Assembly: GCA_944319945.1 (NCBI GenBank)
Contig: CALUFN010000017.1
Location: forward strand, 1 to 47,522
Direction: 5' to 3'
Length of the DNA stretch: 47,522 bases
DNA from: an uncultured Prevotella sp.
GTDB lineage: Bacteria > Bacteroidota > Bacteroidia > Bacteroidales > Bacteroidaceae
A model generated the notes under the pieces. The model did no database searches and was not told where the DNA came from. It saw only the letters and a list, made by a program, of their open reading frames with translations. How positions within the stretch are numbered: the stretch's first letter is position 1; each line of letters opens with the position of its first letter. Made by a program: the position numbers and the translations under genes. Below are positions 41,126 to 47,522 of this stretch, one piece after another.

Positions 41126-42154
41126 TTAATTTTTCGGAAATTGCATCATGCAGCAGTGCAGGGAGCCGTGCTGCCTTACGACGGTCAGACTGTCGATGCC
41201 TATCAGTTCGCGCCCGGGAAATGCCTCTCCTATCACTCGTGCGGCCTCGGCGTCGTTGTCGGGTTGGCCGTATGTCGGGTAGATCACGGCTCCGTTGATT
41301 ATCACGAAGTTGGCGTATGTGGCTGGCAGGCGGTCGTCTCCGTCGTAGACGGGGTGCGGCATGGGTAGAGGCAGCAGCCTGTAAGGGCGTCCGTCGATGG
41401 TCTTAAACGTTTTCAGTTGTTCCTCCATAAGCCTTAGTTCGCCGTAATGGCTGTCTCTTTCGTCCGTGCAGCGTATATATAATAAGGTGTCGCAGGGTGC
41501 CGTCCTGACGAGCGTGTCGATGTGTCCGTCGGTGTCGTCGCCTTCCAGTCGGCCGTGGTCTATCCATATTATGCGTTCGGCGCAGAGGTATTCCTTAAGC
41601 CGCTGTTCTATTTCTGTGCGCGTCAGCGGTTGGTTGCGGTGAGGCGCGAGCAGGCATTGGCTTGTCGTAAACACCGTGCCTCGGCCGTCGCTTTCTATCG
41701 AACCGCCTTCAAGCACGAAGTCGTCGTGGTTTTCATACTCTCCGCATACCACCTTATTTATATATAAGCTGCGGTTGATCGCGTTGTCGAGGTCGGCCGG
41801 AAACTTTTCGCCCCAGCCGTTAAAGCGGAAGTCAAGCAGGCGCGGCTGCCCGTCGCCCGTCAGCGTTATGAAGCCGTGGTCGCGCGCCCAAGTGTCGTTA
41901 GTGGGGCATTTGTGTAATGTCACTTTTGCCAATTGGCTTTCGGTAAGCCGTTTTTCGAGCTGCGCCAAGACGTTTTCAGGCTCGGGTGTCGCCACTATCA
42001 GGTGTTCGTGTCGTGTTATGGCGTCGGCCATTTCTACGTAGACGGCGTTGATGTCGTCGAGGTATTCGCGCCAGTCTGTGTTTCCGTGCGGCCATGTCAG
42101 TTGGATGGCGCTTTGCTCCGCCCACTCCGGCGGCAGTGAGTATTTGTTTCCCAT
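41126..42154 (-). CDS. aguA: agmatine deiminase
   Basis: 342 residues from the ATG at 42154 (an ATG at 42232 would lie upstream of the promoter). It converts agmatine to N-carbamoylputrescine and ammonia. Family marks: PPEWAEQSAIQLTWPHGNTDW at the N-terminus, FEVPTND-like CPTNDTWARDHGFI, GGSIESDGRG, and the catalytic Cys near 334 in GSLHCCMMQ. The gene is the first of the pair with aguB. A strong -7 box lies 17 bases before the ATG. Two FNR-like boxes lie farther upstream, nearer to the divergent small-peptide gene, but they could affect this gene too. Confidence 0.95.
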   Translation of the reverse strand: MGNKYSLPPEWAEQSAIQLTWPHGNTDWREYLDDINAVYVEMADAITRHEHLIVATPEPENVLAQLEKRLTESQLAKVTLHKCPTNDTWARDHGFITLTGDGQPRLLDFRFNGWGEKFPADLDNAINRSLYINKVVCGEYENHDDFVLEGGSIESDGRGTVFTTSQCLLAPHRNQPLTRTEIEQRLKEYLCAERIIWIDHGRLEGDDTDGHIDTLVRTAPCDTLLYIRCTDERDSHYGELRLMEEQLKTFKTIDGRPYRLLPLPMPHPVYDGDDRLPATYANFVIINGAVIYPTYGQPDNDAEAARVIGEAFPGRELIGIDSLTVVRQHGSLHCCMMQFPKN

Positions 42155-42171
42155 ATCGTCGTATTGTTGCA

Positions 42172-42179
42172 CAAAAATA
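42172..42179 (-). promoter_or_regulatory. -7 element of aguA
   Basis: TATTTTTG on the minus strand, consensus match, 17 bases before the ATG at 42154. It excludes the longer reading frame that starts at 42232. Confidence 0.7.
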
Positions 42180-42281
42180 CTACAACCGTCCGTAAATAGC
42201 AAATAAAAACAAGGTTTTTTACAGGTATTCATGCCTTGCGGCAGCCTTTGCCGGTAGGCAAGTTAGCAAGACTGACGGTTT

Positions 42282-42300
42282 TGTCAGCTTCAGGCTGACA
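42282..42300. promoter_or_regulatory. palindrome, possible operator or hairpin
   Basis: TGTCAGC-TTCAG-GCTGACA, a perfect seven-base dyad with a five-base centre, between the two divergent promoters. Confidence 0.35.
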
Positions 42301-42329
42301 CGCTTGGCAGTCGTCGTGCATCTATTTGG

Positions 42330-42362
42330 TTGATGTAAATCAATCTGTTTGACGCAGGTCAA
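42330..42362. promoter_or_regulatory. paired CRP/FNR-type palindromes
   Basis: TTGATGTAAATCAA (42330-42343) equals the classical FNR consensus TTGAT-N4-ATCAA. TTGACGCAGGTCAA (42349-42362) is a second perfect palindrome of the same build. Their centres are 19 bases apart, and about 101 and 82 bases upstream of the expected start of the small-peptide transcript. Two such sites side by side are unlikely by chance. Confidence 0.6.
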
Positions 42363-42423
42363 AATACAAGAGCAAAAATCGAATTTCAGGCATCAAAAAG
42401 TTACAGCGTGGCTGAAATGGTAT

Positions 42424-42431
42424 TACCTTTG
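42424..42431 (+). promoter_or_regulatory. -7 element of the small-peptide transcript
   Basis: TACCTTTG with CA, exact consensus. No TTTG at the -33 position, which fits a promoter needing an activator. Confidence 0.65.
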
Positions 42432-42512
42432 CATCAGAAATAAGAGAAAAGGATAACAGGATGTGAAGAAGCATCCTACATGTAGAACTAAAATGAGAAA
42501 GGTAAAAAGATT

Positions 42513-42617
42513 ATGAAAAAGATTGTTAACAGGATCATTGACAGCAAGAAGTTCAACAAGTATTGTGTGAACGTTTTGAAAATGTACAATTACGGACGCG
42601 TCAACATGCCTGTGTAA
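42513..42617 (+). CDS. 34-residue basic peptide with a coupled 7-codon upstream frame
   Basis: ATG at 42513 to TAA at 42615-42617. The product is basic and amphipathic, with Lys, Arg, Asn and Tyr spread along the chain, one Cys (residue 18), and no signal peptide or membrane span. A tiny frame MRKVKRL starts at 42493 and ends in TGA at 42514-42516, so its stop overlaps the peptide's start (ATGA), as in translational coupling or leader-peptide control. The mRNA start is expected near 42438 and a terminator follows at 42628-42664, so the whole transcript would be about 225 bases. A hairpin (42458-42463 with 42472-42477) lies in its 5' part. Function unknown; it could also be an RNA regulator whose frame is secondary. 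Confidence 0.5.
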   Translation: MKKIVNRIIDSKKFNKYCVNVLKMYNYGRVNMPV

Positions 42618-42627
42618 TGCGGTAACG

Positions 42628-42664
42628 GGCAGGCCGTGAGGCCTTGACCTCTTGCCTGTCTTTT
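42628..42664 (+). terminator. terminator of the small-peptide transcript
   Basis: GGCAGGC (42628-42634) pairs with GCCTGTC (42654-42660, one G-U), with an inner GAGG/CCTC pairing, and TTTT follows at once. Confidence 0.75.
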
Positions 42665-42696
42665 AGACGCACGTCATAAGGCGTAATAATAAGAAG

Positions 42697-42736
42697 TCGG
42701 ACTCATTTTACGGCGAAAGCTGTAATATGAGTCCGA
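42697..42736 (+). terminator. second hairpin before the nuclease gene
   Basis: TCGGACTCAT (42697-42706) pairs exactly with ATGAGTCCGA (42727-42736), followed by TTTTCTTGTTTG. The ATG within its right arm (42727) is therefore not a gene start. Confidence 0.7.
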
Positions 42737-42780
42737 TTTTCTTGTTTGTAATGGATAAAATAGCTATTTTCGCCGACATT

Positions 42781-43644
42781 ATGAATAAGTTGAAAGTATG
42801 TGTATTATGGTTATGCTTGGCGGTCGCTGCAGCTTCGTGCGACTTCATAGAGCGTAACAAGCCGCTCGTCGGCGCAATCGGCGACGAGTTAATGAATGAA
42901 ATGGGTGACGGTGACGGCCCAGAGTCAGAGTCGGGTGAGGCCGGCGCGAACGCCGCAGATGACGTAGAGCTGCAGATGCAGGCCTCTCCCGAAGGCACGC
43001 CCGAGCAGATATTGAGGCGCACCGGCTACACGCTGTCGTACAACAAGACGACGAAGCTGCCCAACTGGGTGGCCTGGCGCCTGACGGCCGACCGCACCTC
43101 AGGACCCGCCAAGCGCGACGGCGTAGACTTTGAGGCCGATACCGACGTGCCGGCTCCGCGCGCCGAAGACTCTGATTATTACGGGTCGGGCTACGACCGC
43201 GGGCACATGTGCCCTGCGGCCGACAACAAGTTCAGCAAGAAGGCCATGCAAGAGTCGTTTCTTTTCACCAACATGTGCCCGCAAAACGGCAACCTGAACC
43301 GTGGCGACTGGAACGAGATGGAGATGGCTTGCAGGGGTTGGGCCGAGAAATACGGCTGCGTCTACGTGGTATGCGGCCCAGTGCTGTACAAGGGCAAGCA
43401 TAAGACGATAGGCAAGAACAAGGTAGTAGTGCCGGAGGCATTCTTCAAGGTAGTGCTCCGCTTGGGTGATAAGCCTGAGGCGATAGGCTTCATATATAAG
43501 AACGCGGAAGGCAACCGCCCGAAAGGAGACTACGTGAACACGGTGGACGAGGTGGAGCGCATCACGGGTATCGACTTCTTCCCGTCGCTTCCAGACGACG
43601 TGGAGAGGCGCGTGGAGGCCTCGGCCGACATAGGCAAATGGTGA
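42781..43644 (+). CDS. DNA/RNA non-specific endonuclease, lipoprotein
   Basis: 287 residues from the ATG at 42781. A lipoprotein signal (MNKLKVCVLWLCLAVAAASC) indicates attachment to the envelope surface or periplasm. The mature part has an acidic linker of about 45 residues and then the NUC1-type beta-beta-alpha metal site: DRGH (GYDRGHMCPAADN) with the catalytic His, and the metal-binding Asn in NGNLNRGDWNEME. This enzyme family degrades single- and double-stranded DNA and RNA with Mg or Mn. Roles may be nutrient phosphate/nucleoside uptake or defence of the surface. No immunity gene is next to it, which fits a non-toxin role. It follows the terminator hairpin, so it has its own promoter (not clearly seen). 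Confidence 0.88.
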   Translation: MNKLKVCVLWLCLAVAAASCDFIERNKPLVGAIGDELMNEMGDGDGPESESGEAGANAADDVELQMQASPEGTPEQILRRTGYTLSYNKTTKLPNWVAWRLTADRTSGPAKRDGVDFEADTDVPAPRAEDSDYYGSGYDRGHMCPAADNKFSKKAMQESFLFTNMCPQNGNLNRGDWNEMEMACRGWAEKYGCVYVVCGPVLYKGKHKTIGKNKVVVPEAFFKVVLRLGDKPEAIGFIYKNAEGNRPKGDYVNTVDEVERITGIDFFPSLPDDVERRVEASADIGKW

Positions 43645-43720
43645 CGGCTGCATTGCGGCGCATGGCCCGTAGCACAGACGGCATCAATGTTTAATGATGT
43701 TAAAAGATACGTAGTGTCGC

Positions 43721-43740
43721 CCCGGCGGCAGGCCGCCGGG
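43721..43740. repeat. very GC-rich short hairpin
   Basis: CCCGGCGG-CAGG-CCGCCGGG: a perfect eight-base stem with a four-base loop, without a T run. It might be a transcription pause or REP-like element. Confidence 0.6.
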
Positions 43741-43812
43741 AATCGGCAGGCCGTCTCATGCGTAACATGCTGATATCTAATGGCTTCGGGCGGAACGTCT
43801 GAAGCCGATGTA

Positions 43813-43878
43813 AAAGGTTGCCTTTCACACGACGAAAGGTAACCTTTTGCTTTGTAATATGCCGCCTTTCAGGGCGCG
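43813..43878. repeat. 22-base phased palindromic array, copy E (3 units)
   Basis: Units start at 43813, 43835 and 43857: AAAGGTTGCCTTTCAC, AAAGGTAACCTTTTGC and ATATGCCGCCTTTCAG. It lies between the nuclease and fucosidase genes. The rest of 43645-43976 is spacer. Confidence 0.85.
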
Positions 43879-43976
43879 TTTGGCCGCATGTTGCGATGTG
43901 GCTTGTGAAATTATGTCTTGGCGTTAAGTGTTGTTAATGATTTATTGGTTAAAATAACTAAATCCGAGAGACTCTG

Positions 43977-44007
43977 TTTGAAGATTGGATAAAAAACGTT
44001 ATATTTG
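43977..44007 (+). promoter_or_regulatory. promoter of the fucosidase gene
   Basis: TTTG (43977-43980), 19-base spacer, TATATTTG (44000-44007), both consensus. The ATG at 44026 is 18 bases past the box. Confidence 0.85.
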
Positions 44008-44025
44008 CACTACGTTAACCAATCA

Positions 44026-45675
44026 ATGACCAAAAAGACGATGAAATGCAATTTCTTACTGGCATCCCTGCTCGTGATGGCGATGCCTTTGTCGGCACAG
44101 ACTTACAAGGTGACGGTGTCTGAAGCCGACGAACCTATGATGAAAGGAAAGTTTGAACCTACGTGGGAGTCTTTAGGGCAGTATCAGGTGCCGGAGTGGT
44201 TCCGCAACGTGAAGTTCGGCATTTGGGCGCATTGGGGGCCGCAGTGCGTAGAAGGCACGGGCGACTGGATGGCCCGGTCTATGTACATCGAGGACACGCG
44301 TGAGTACAAGTACCACGCCGAGCACTACGGCCACCAGTCGGAAGTGGGCTTCAAGGACATCATACCGCTGTGGAAAGCCGAGAAGTGGAACCCCGACAAG
44401 CTCGTGGAGTTTTATAAGAAGATAGGCGCTCAGTACTTCTTCGCGCTTGGCAACCACCACGACAACATGGACCTTTGGGACAGCAAATACCAGCCGTGGA
44501 ACTCGATGAACATGGGCCCCAAGCGCGACATACTCGCCGAATGGGCCGCCGCCGCGCGCAAGCACGGCCTCTATTTCGGCGTAAGCCTGCACGCCGACCA
44601 CGCCTGGATATTCTACGAGCCGTCGCGCCGGCACGACACCAAAGGTCCGAAGAAGGGCGTGCCCTACGACGGATGGCTGACTAAGGAAGACGGTAAGGGC
44701 AAATGGTGGGAAGGCTATGACCCGCAAGACCTCTACGCGCAAAATCATCCGCTGAGCGAAAACTCGTGGGACAACGGCGCCATCCACAGCCAGTGGGCGT
44801 GGGGCGGGGGAGCCAATTTGCCCACGAAGGAGTTTTGCACCAACTTCTACAACCGCACGCTCGACGTAATCAACCGATATAATCCCGACCTGCTTTACTT
44901 CGACGTTACCGGAGTGCCATTCTATCCGTTCAGCGACGCAGGCCTGAAGATAGCCGCGCATTTCTACAACCATAACATGGCCACCCACGACGGGCGGCTC
45001 GAAGCCGTGATGTTCGGCAAGATACTCACCGACGAGCAGAAGCGATGCTTGGTGTGGGACGTGGAGCGCGGAGCGCCCAACGAGATAATAGACCGCCCCT
45101 GGCAGTCGTGCTCGTGCATAGGCGGCTGGCATTACAATACGAGCATCTACGAGGGCAACGGCTATAAGTCGGCAGCGTATGTGGTCAAGCTGCTGGCCGA
45201 CATCGTTAGCAAGAACGGTAATCTGCTGCTCAGCGTGCCGCTGAGGGCCGACGGCACGTTTGACGAGAAGGAAGAGAAGATACTCAACGAGTTCGGCGAC
45301 TGGATGGCTGTCAACAAGGAGGCTGTCTATGACACGCGCCCGTGGCTCGTGTTCGGCGAAGGCCCCGTGGCCGACTCTGACATACCGCTCAATGCCCAGG
45401 GCTTCAACGAAGGCTCTTACAGCAAGGCCGGGGCCGACGAGATAAGGTTTACCAGCAAGCCCGACGCTCTATACGCCATAGCCCTCGGATGGCCGGAAGA
45501 CGGCAAGCTCACGGTGAAGTCGCTGGCCGAAGGCGGCAAGGCCGGCGATATGGAGGTGAAAGAGGTGGAACTGCTGGGCTACGGCCGGGTGGAGTTTACC
45601 CGCACGGCCGAAGGCCTTACGGCCGTGTTGCCCGCCAAGCTGAACGACATAGCCCCCGTACTTAAGATACGGTAG
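44026..45675 (+). CDS. GH29 alpha-L-fucosidase, exported
   Basis: 549 residues from the ATG at 44026 (another ATG at 44041 is possible). Signal peptide to about residue 25 (Leu-rich, ending SAQ). GH29 enzymes release alpha-linked L-fucose from mucin, milk or plant glycans with retention. The barrel begins with KFGIWAHWGPQC, continues with FFALGNHHDNMDLWDS and YFGVSLHADHAWI, and has the nucleophile Asp293 in PDLLYFDVTG. The C-terminal 110 residues are a beta-rich appended domain starting near GPVADSD. It has the length of a secreted or periplasmic enzyme; no SusCD neighbours in view. A single-gene transcript closed by the hairpin at 45695-45737. Confidence 0.93.
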   Translation: MTKKTMKCNFLLASLLVMAMPLSAQTYKVTVSEADEPMMKGKFEPTWESLGQYQVPEWFRNVKFGIWAHWGPQCVEGTGDWMARSMYIEDTREYKYHAEHYGHQSEVGFKDIIPLWKAEKWNPDKLVEFYKKIGAQYFFALGNHHDNMDLWDSKYQPWNSMNMGPKRDILAEWAAAARKHGLYFGVSLHADHAWIFYEPSRRHDTKGPKKGVPYDGWLTKEDGKGKWWEGYDPQDLYAQNHPLSENSWDNGAIHSQWAWGGGANLPTKEFCTNFYNRTLDVINRYNPDLLYFDVTGVPFYPFSDAGLKIAAHFYNHNMATHDGRLEAVMFGKILTDEQKRCLVWDVERGAPNEIIDRPWQSCSCIGGWHYNTSIYEGNGYKSAAYVVKLLADIVSKNGNLLLSVPLRADGTFDEKEEKILNEFGDWMAVNKEAVYDTRPWLVFGEGPVADSDIPLNAQGFNEGSYSKAGADEIRFTSKPDALYAIALGWPEDGKLTVKSLAEGGKAGDMEVKEVELLGYGRVEFTRTAEGLTAVLPAKLNDIAPVLKIR

Positions 45676-45694
45676 AATGTATTTAGCGGCTACG

Positions 45695-45737
45695 GCCGGG
45701 GTGCGTCGTAATCATCAGAAATACGACGCACTCCGGC
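45695..45737 (+). terminator. hairpin after the fucosidase gene
   Basis: 16-base stem (45695-45710 with 45722-45737, one G-U pair) and an 11-base loop. The T run is weak. Confidence 0.75.
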
Positions 45738-45871
45738 TGTTCGCATGCCTTTTCGATTCATTGCATGACGGTTGTGTAATTATTGTTAAATTCTTGATGT
45801 AAATACTGTTATTTTTGTTTTTTTGCCATGAAATTTGTACTTTTATATTTTTTTAAACTAAAATAAATAAT

Positions 45872-46066
45872 ATGGCAACAAAACTTAAGAAAATCAGGCT
45901 CATAGAAGAGCCTAAGAGCGAAGAACTGCTCCGCAAGGAGCTTGAAGAGACTTTGGGTGGTTACAATTGTGTTTCTTATTCTTACACTGCATGCACAGAT
46001 TATGACAGCGGTAAGTGCACTTCAGGTACAGGTGCTGAGAATTACTGCCATCCCTATTATTTTTGA
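45872..46066 (+). CDS. double-glycine RiPP precursor peptide
   Basis: 64 residues. Residues 1-30 are a charged leader (many Lys, Glu and Leu, no signal peptide) ending in ELEETLGG, a classical double-glycine site. Residues 31-64 would be the core: four Cys (residues 33, 41, 49 and 59), six Tyr, and several Ser/Thr, with no Lys after residue 50. This is the plan of the GG-Bacteroidales natural-product precursors modified by radical-SAM enzymes. The very next frame (three bases on) is such an enzyme, though broken. The leader-to-core cut would need a C39-type peptidase-transporter that is not in view to the right edge. The upstream region is very AT-rich; no clean promoter box. Small, but well supported by context. 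Confidence 0.82.
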   Translation: MATKLKKIRLIEEPKSEELLRKELEETLGGYNCVSYSYTACTDYDSGKCTSGTGAENYCHPYYF

Positions 46067-46068
46067 GC

Positions 46069-46839
46069 ATGCTCGAACTTTCGAAATATGTCTATGCGTT
46101 TGAGCGCAATGGAAGATATTTCCTTTATGCGCCGTTGTCCAACAGCTTTGCCGAGTTGGACAACAACGTGTATGAACGTATAGTGGGGGCTCAAAAAGGC
46201 AGTGTCTCTTTAGAAAATTTAGACGTTGACACTATTTAGACGTTGCGTAAGATGAAAGTCTTAGACGTAGATGACAAGCTCGAGCATAACCGCTTTAAGG
46301 CAAACATGCTTGCGCGCCGCTTTAATCCTTACCATCTTACGCTGACGCTTAATCCGACTTTGGCTTGCAATTTTGCTTGCCCTTATTGTTTTGAGTCGTC
46401 GCATAAGGCTCTTTACATGACCGACGAGGTTGAGGATAATGTCATCACCTTCATCAAAAAGCATGCTTGTGTCACCAATCTGCATGTTACGTGGTTTGGC
46501 GGCGAGCCTCTTTTGGCTTTTGACCGGGTAGTGTCACTGTCGAGGCGTATGCTCGGTTTGGGGCTTGGCTATAAGGCCGGAATGATAACCAACGGCTATC
46601 TGCTGACACCCGACAAGGCGTCGCTGTTTGAAGACCTGAAAATATCATTTGTCCAAATAACGGTAGACGGATCTGAGCAGACGCATGACTCGCGGAGGTA
46701 CAGAAGAGACGGCGGCTGCCCTTACCGCCGCATAAATAACGAGAAAGCCGGACGCGAGCAGGACACGTGCTCCTTGTTTAAGGAACATGCCGATGATTTC
46801 CTCATGCTGAGATACGATAAGAAAAGAAATAAAACCTAA
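46069..46839 (+). pseudogene. radical-SAM peptide maturase, with in-frame amber and missing C-terminal half
   Basis: The frame starts at an ATG three bases after the precursor. After 56 codons there is a TAG (46237-46239); the same frame then continues for 199 codons to 46839. It carries the [4Fe-4S]/SAM motif CNFACPYC, then WFGGEPLL, GLGYKAGMITNGYLL and VQITVDGSEQTHDSRRYR. Full-length peptide maturases of this kind reach about 400 residues and end in a Cys-rich SPASM domain. Here the chain leaves the family pattern soon after DGG and ends with a Lys/Asn tail, with no SPASM cysteines, so the 3' part is lost (deletion). An alternative start is the TTG at 46243. The locus is probably inactive unless the amber is read through and another enzyme helps. 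Confidence 0.75.
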
Positions 46840-46905
46840 TGAAACACGTTCTCCCCCCGTAATCTTAATAATTTAAATTGTTGGTTTAACATAAATATAC
46901 ATCCT

Positions 46906-47522
46906 ATGCAACGCTTTTTATTATTGTTTGTCGGATTGTTCATACTTACTTTGTTCGGATTTGCTAAAAACGACGACGTGACGTTGTACGGATACGTCGT
47001 TGATTCACCTATGACCACGCCAATCAACAACGCCTCGGTGACCGTATTGAACGCGGCCGATAGCTCTTACGTCACTTTGACAGTATCCGATGGCGGTTAT
47101 GGTGAGGTGATAGATGGTAAGCCCGGCGAGAATTTTACATATACGGGCATGTTCAGGGTTACATTGCCGCGCGGTAAATACATCATCTCCACGACGTGCT
47201 TGGGCTACGAGCCGACGGTGGTGAACGTAGACCTGACGACGCTCGGCAAGCGCGAATACGAGTACACCCTGCCTTATAAGATCACGCTGACGCGCGAGTC
47301 GAAGAAGCTGAATGAAGTGGTGGTGACAGCCTCGAAGGTGAAGTTTTACTACAAGGGCGACACTTTGGTGTACAACGCCGACGCCTTCCAGCTGGCCGAA
47401 GGCTCGATGCTCGACGCCCTTATACAGCAGATGCCGGGCGTTGAGCTTAAGGACAACGGCGAGATATACGTCAACGGCAAGTACGTAGACGAGCTGCTGC
47501 TCAACGGCAAGCACTTCTTCAA
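46906..47522 (+). CDS. outer-membrane beta-barrel protein, start only
   Basis: ATG at 46906 and 205 codons to the window edge. The N-terminus is a signal peptide (MQRFLLLFVGLFILTLFGFA). Next comes a carboxypeptidase regulatory-like domain (about residues 25-125), and then the motif KLNEVVVTASKVKFYYKGDT, LVYNADAFQLAEGSMLDALI, QQMPGVELKDNGEIYVNGK, the start of the outer-membrane beta-barrel family related to TonB receptors (its KLNEVVV is TonB-box-like). Such a protein commonly follows RiPP precursor and maturase genes in Bacteroidales and may act in export or uptake of the product. The codon use changes from AT-rich (maturase) to GC-rich here. The rest lies beyond the window. Confidence 0.85.
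   Translation, partial: MQRFLLLFVGLFILTLFGFAKNDDVTLYGYVVDSPMTTPINNASVTVLNAADSSYVTLTVSDGGYGEVIDGKPGENFTYTGMFRVTLPRGKYIISTTCLGYEPTVVNVDLTTLGKREYEYTLPYKITLTRESKKLNEVVVTASKVKFYYKGDTLVYNADAFQLAEGSMLDALIQQMPGVELKDNGEIYVNGKYVDELLLNGKHFF

Noticed and set aside
42155-42232. N-terminal extension of aguA from the ATG at 42232
   Set aside because: It crosses the -7 box at 42172-42179 and adds residues not typical of agmatine deiminases.
42781-43644. The nuclease as a toxin of an interbacterial weapon
   Set aside because: It is a single lipoprotein with no immunity, transport or effector domain next to it; a nutritional or envelope nuclease is the simpler reading.
8521-43878. The 22-base arrays as CRISPR
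   Set aside because: The variable part is only about six bases, units number 3-5, repeats are not identical and there are no cas genes in the window.
44005-44025. TTG at 44005 as start of the fucosidase
   Set aside because: It overlaps the -7 box TATATTTG; the ATG at 44026 is the right distance behind it.

Overview
The window looks like chromosomal DNA of a gut-type Bacteroidales bacterium (Prevotellaceae or Muribaculaceae are the likeliest families; the sequence alone does not settle it). The evidence is Bacteroidetes-type promoters (TTTG, 19-21 bases, TAnnTTTG) in front of many genes, a TonB-dependent receptor, two secreted proteins ending in a type IX-secretion-like sorting tail, BspA-type leucine-rich repeats, an alpha-L-fucosidase, and families known mainly from Bacteroidetes (DUF4301, DUF4252, DUF4922).

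Layout. 1-1.5 kb: a secreted Arg/His-rich protein and tRNA-His. 1.5-4.5 kb (minus): an envelope operon with a sigma-54 activator, LptE, an unknown protein and SecG. 4.7-7.6 kb: a large surface protein. 7.7-8.4 kb: three tiny overlapping genes, two of them broken. 8.6-11.2 kb: TonB receptor. 11.2-15.0 kb: MetA, U32 protease-like protein and a zinc-ribbon lipoprotein in one operon. 15.2-19.3 kb: M13 peptidase and an ABC-F ATPase. 19.3-20.1 kb: repeats plus a long structured leader in front of a leucine-rich-repeat protein. 21.6-23.6 kb: an ECF sigma / anti-sigma pair flanked by two DUF4252 proteins. 23.8-31 kb: malic enzyme-phosphotransacetylase, TetR regulator, RelA-like synthetase and a DUF4301 protein. 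31.7-38.7 kb (plus): a CDP-alcohol phosphatidyltransferase, a glycosyltransferase-DUF4922-SpoIID fusion, an AmpG-like permease and a cation-efflux protein. 38.8-42.2 kb (minus): a small membrane protein, a ZIP transporter and the agmatine-to-putrescine pair AguB/AguA. 42.2-42.7 kb: a short transcription unit with a 34-residue peptide behind two FNR-like palindromes. 42.8-45.7 kb: lipoprotein nuclease and fucosidase. 45.9 kb to the right edge: a peptide natural-product (RiPP) locus with a double-glycine precursor, a broken radical-SAM maturase and the start of an outer-membrane barrel protein.

The most unusual signals are: (1) a family of intergenic arrays, at five places, made of 3-4 units of a 22-base element with a palindromic core AAAGG-TNN-CCTTT and about six variable bases, almost exactly in register; (2) the RiPP locus, whose maturase has an in-frame amber codon and lacks its C-terminal half; (3) the 34-residue peptide unit, with a coupled 7-codon upstream frame and paired FNR-like boxes; (4) the decaying cluster of tiny membrane-protein genes. 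All family assignments come from reading motifs and from memory of the families; no database search was possible.
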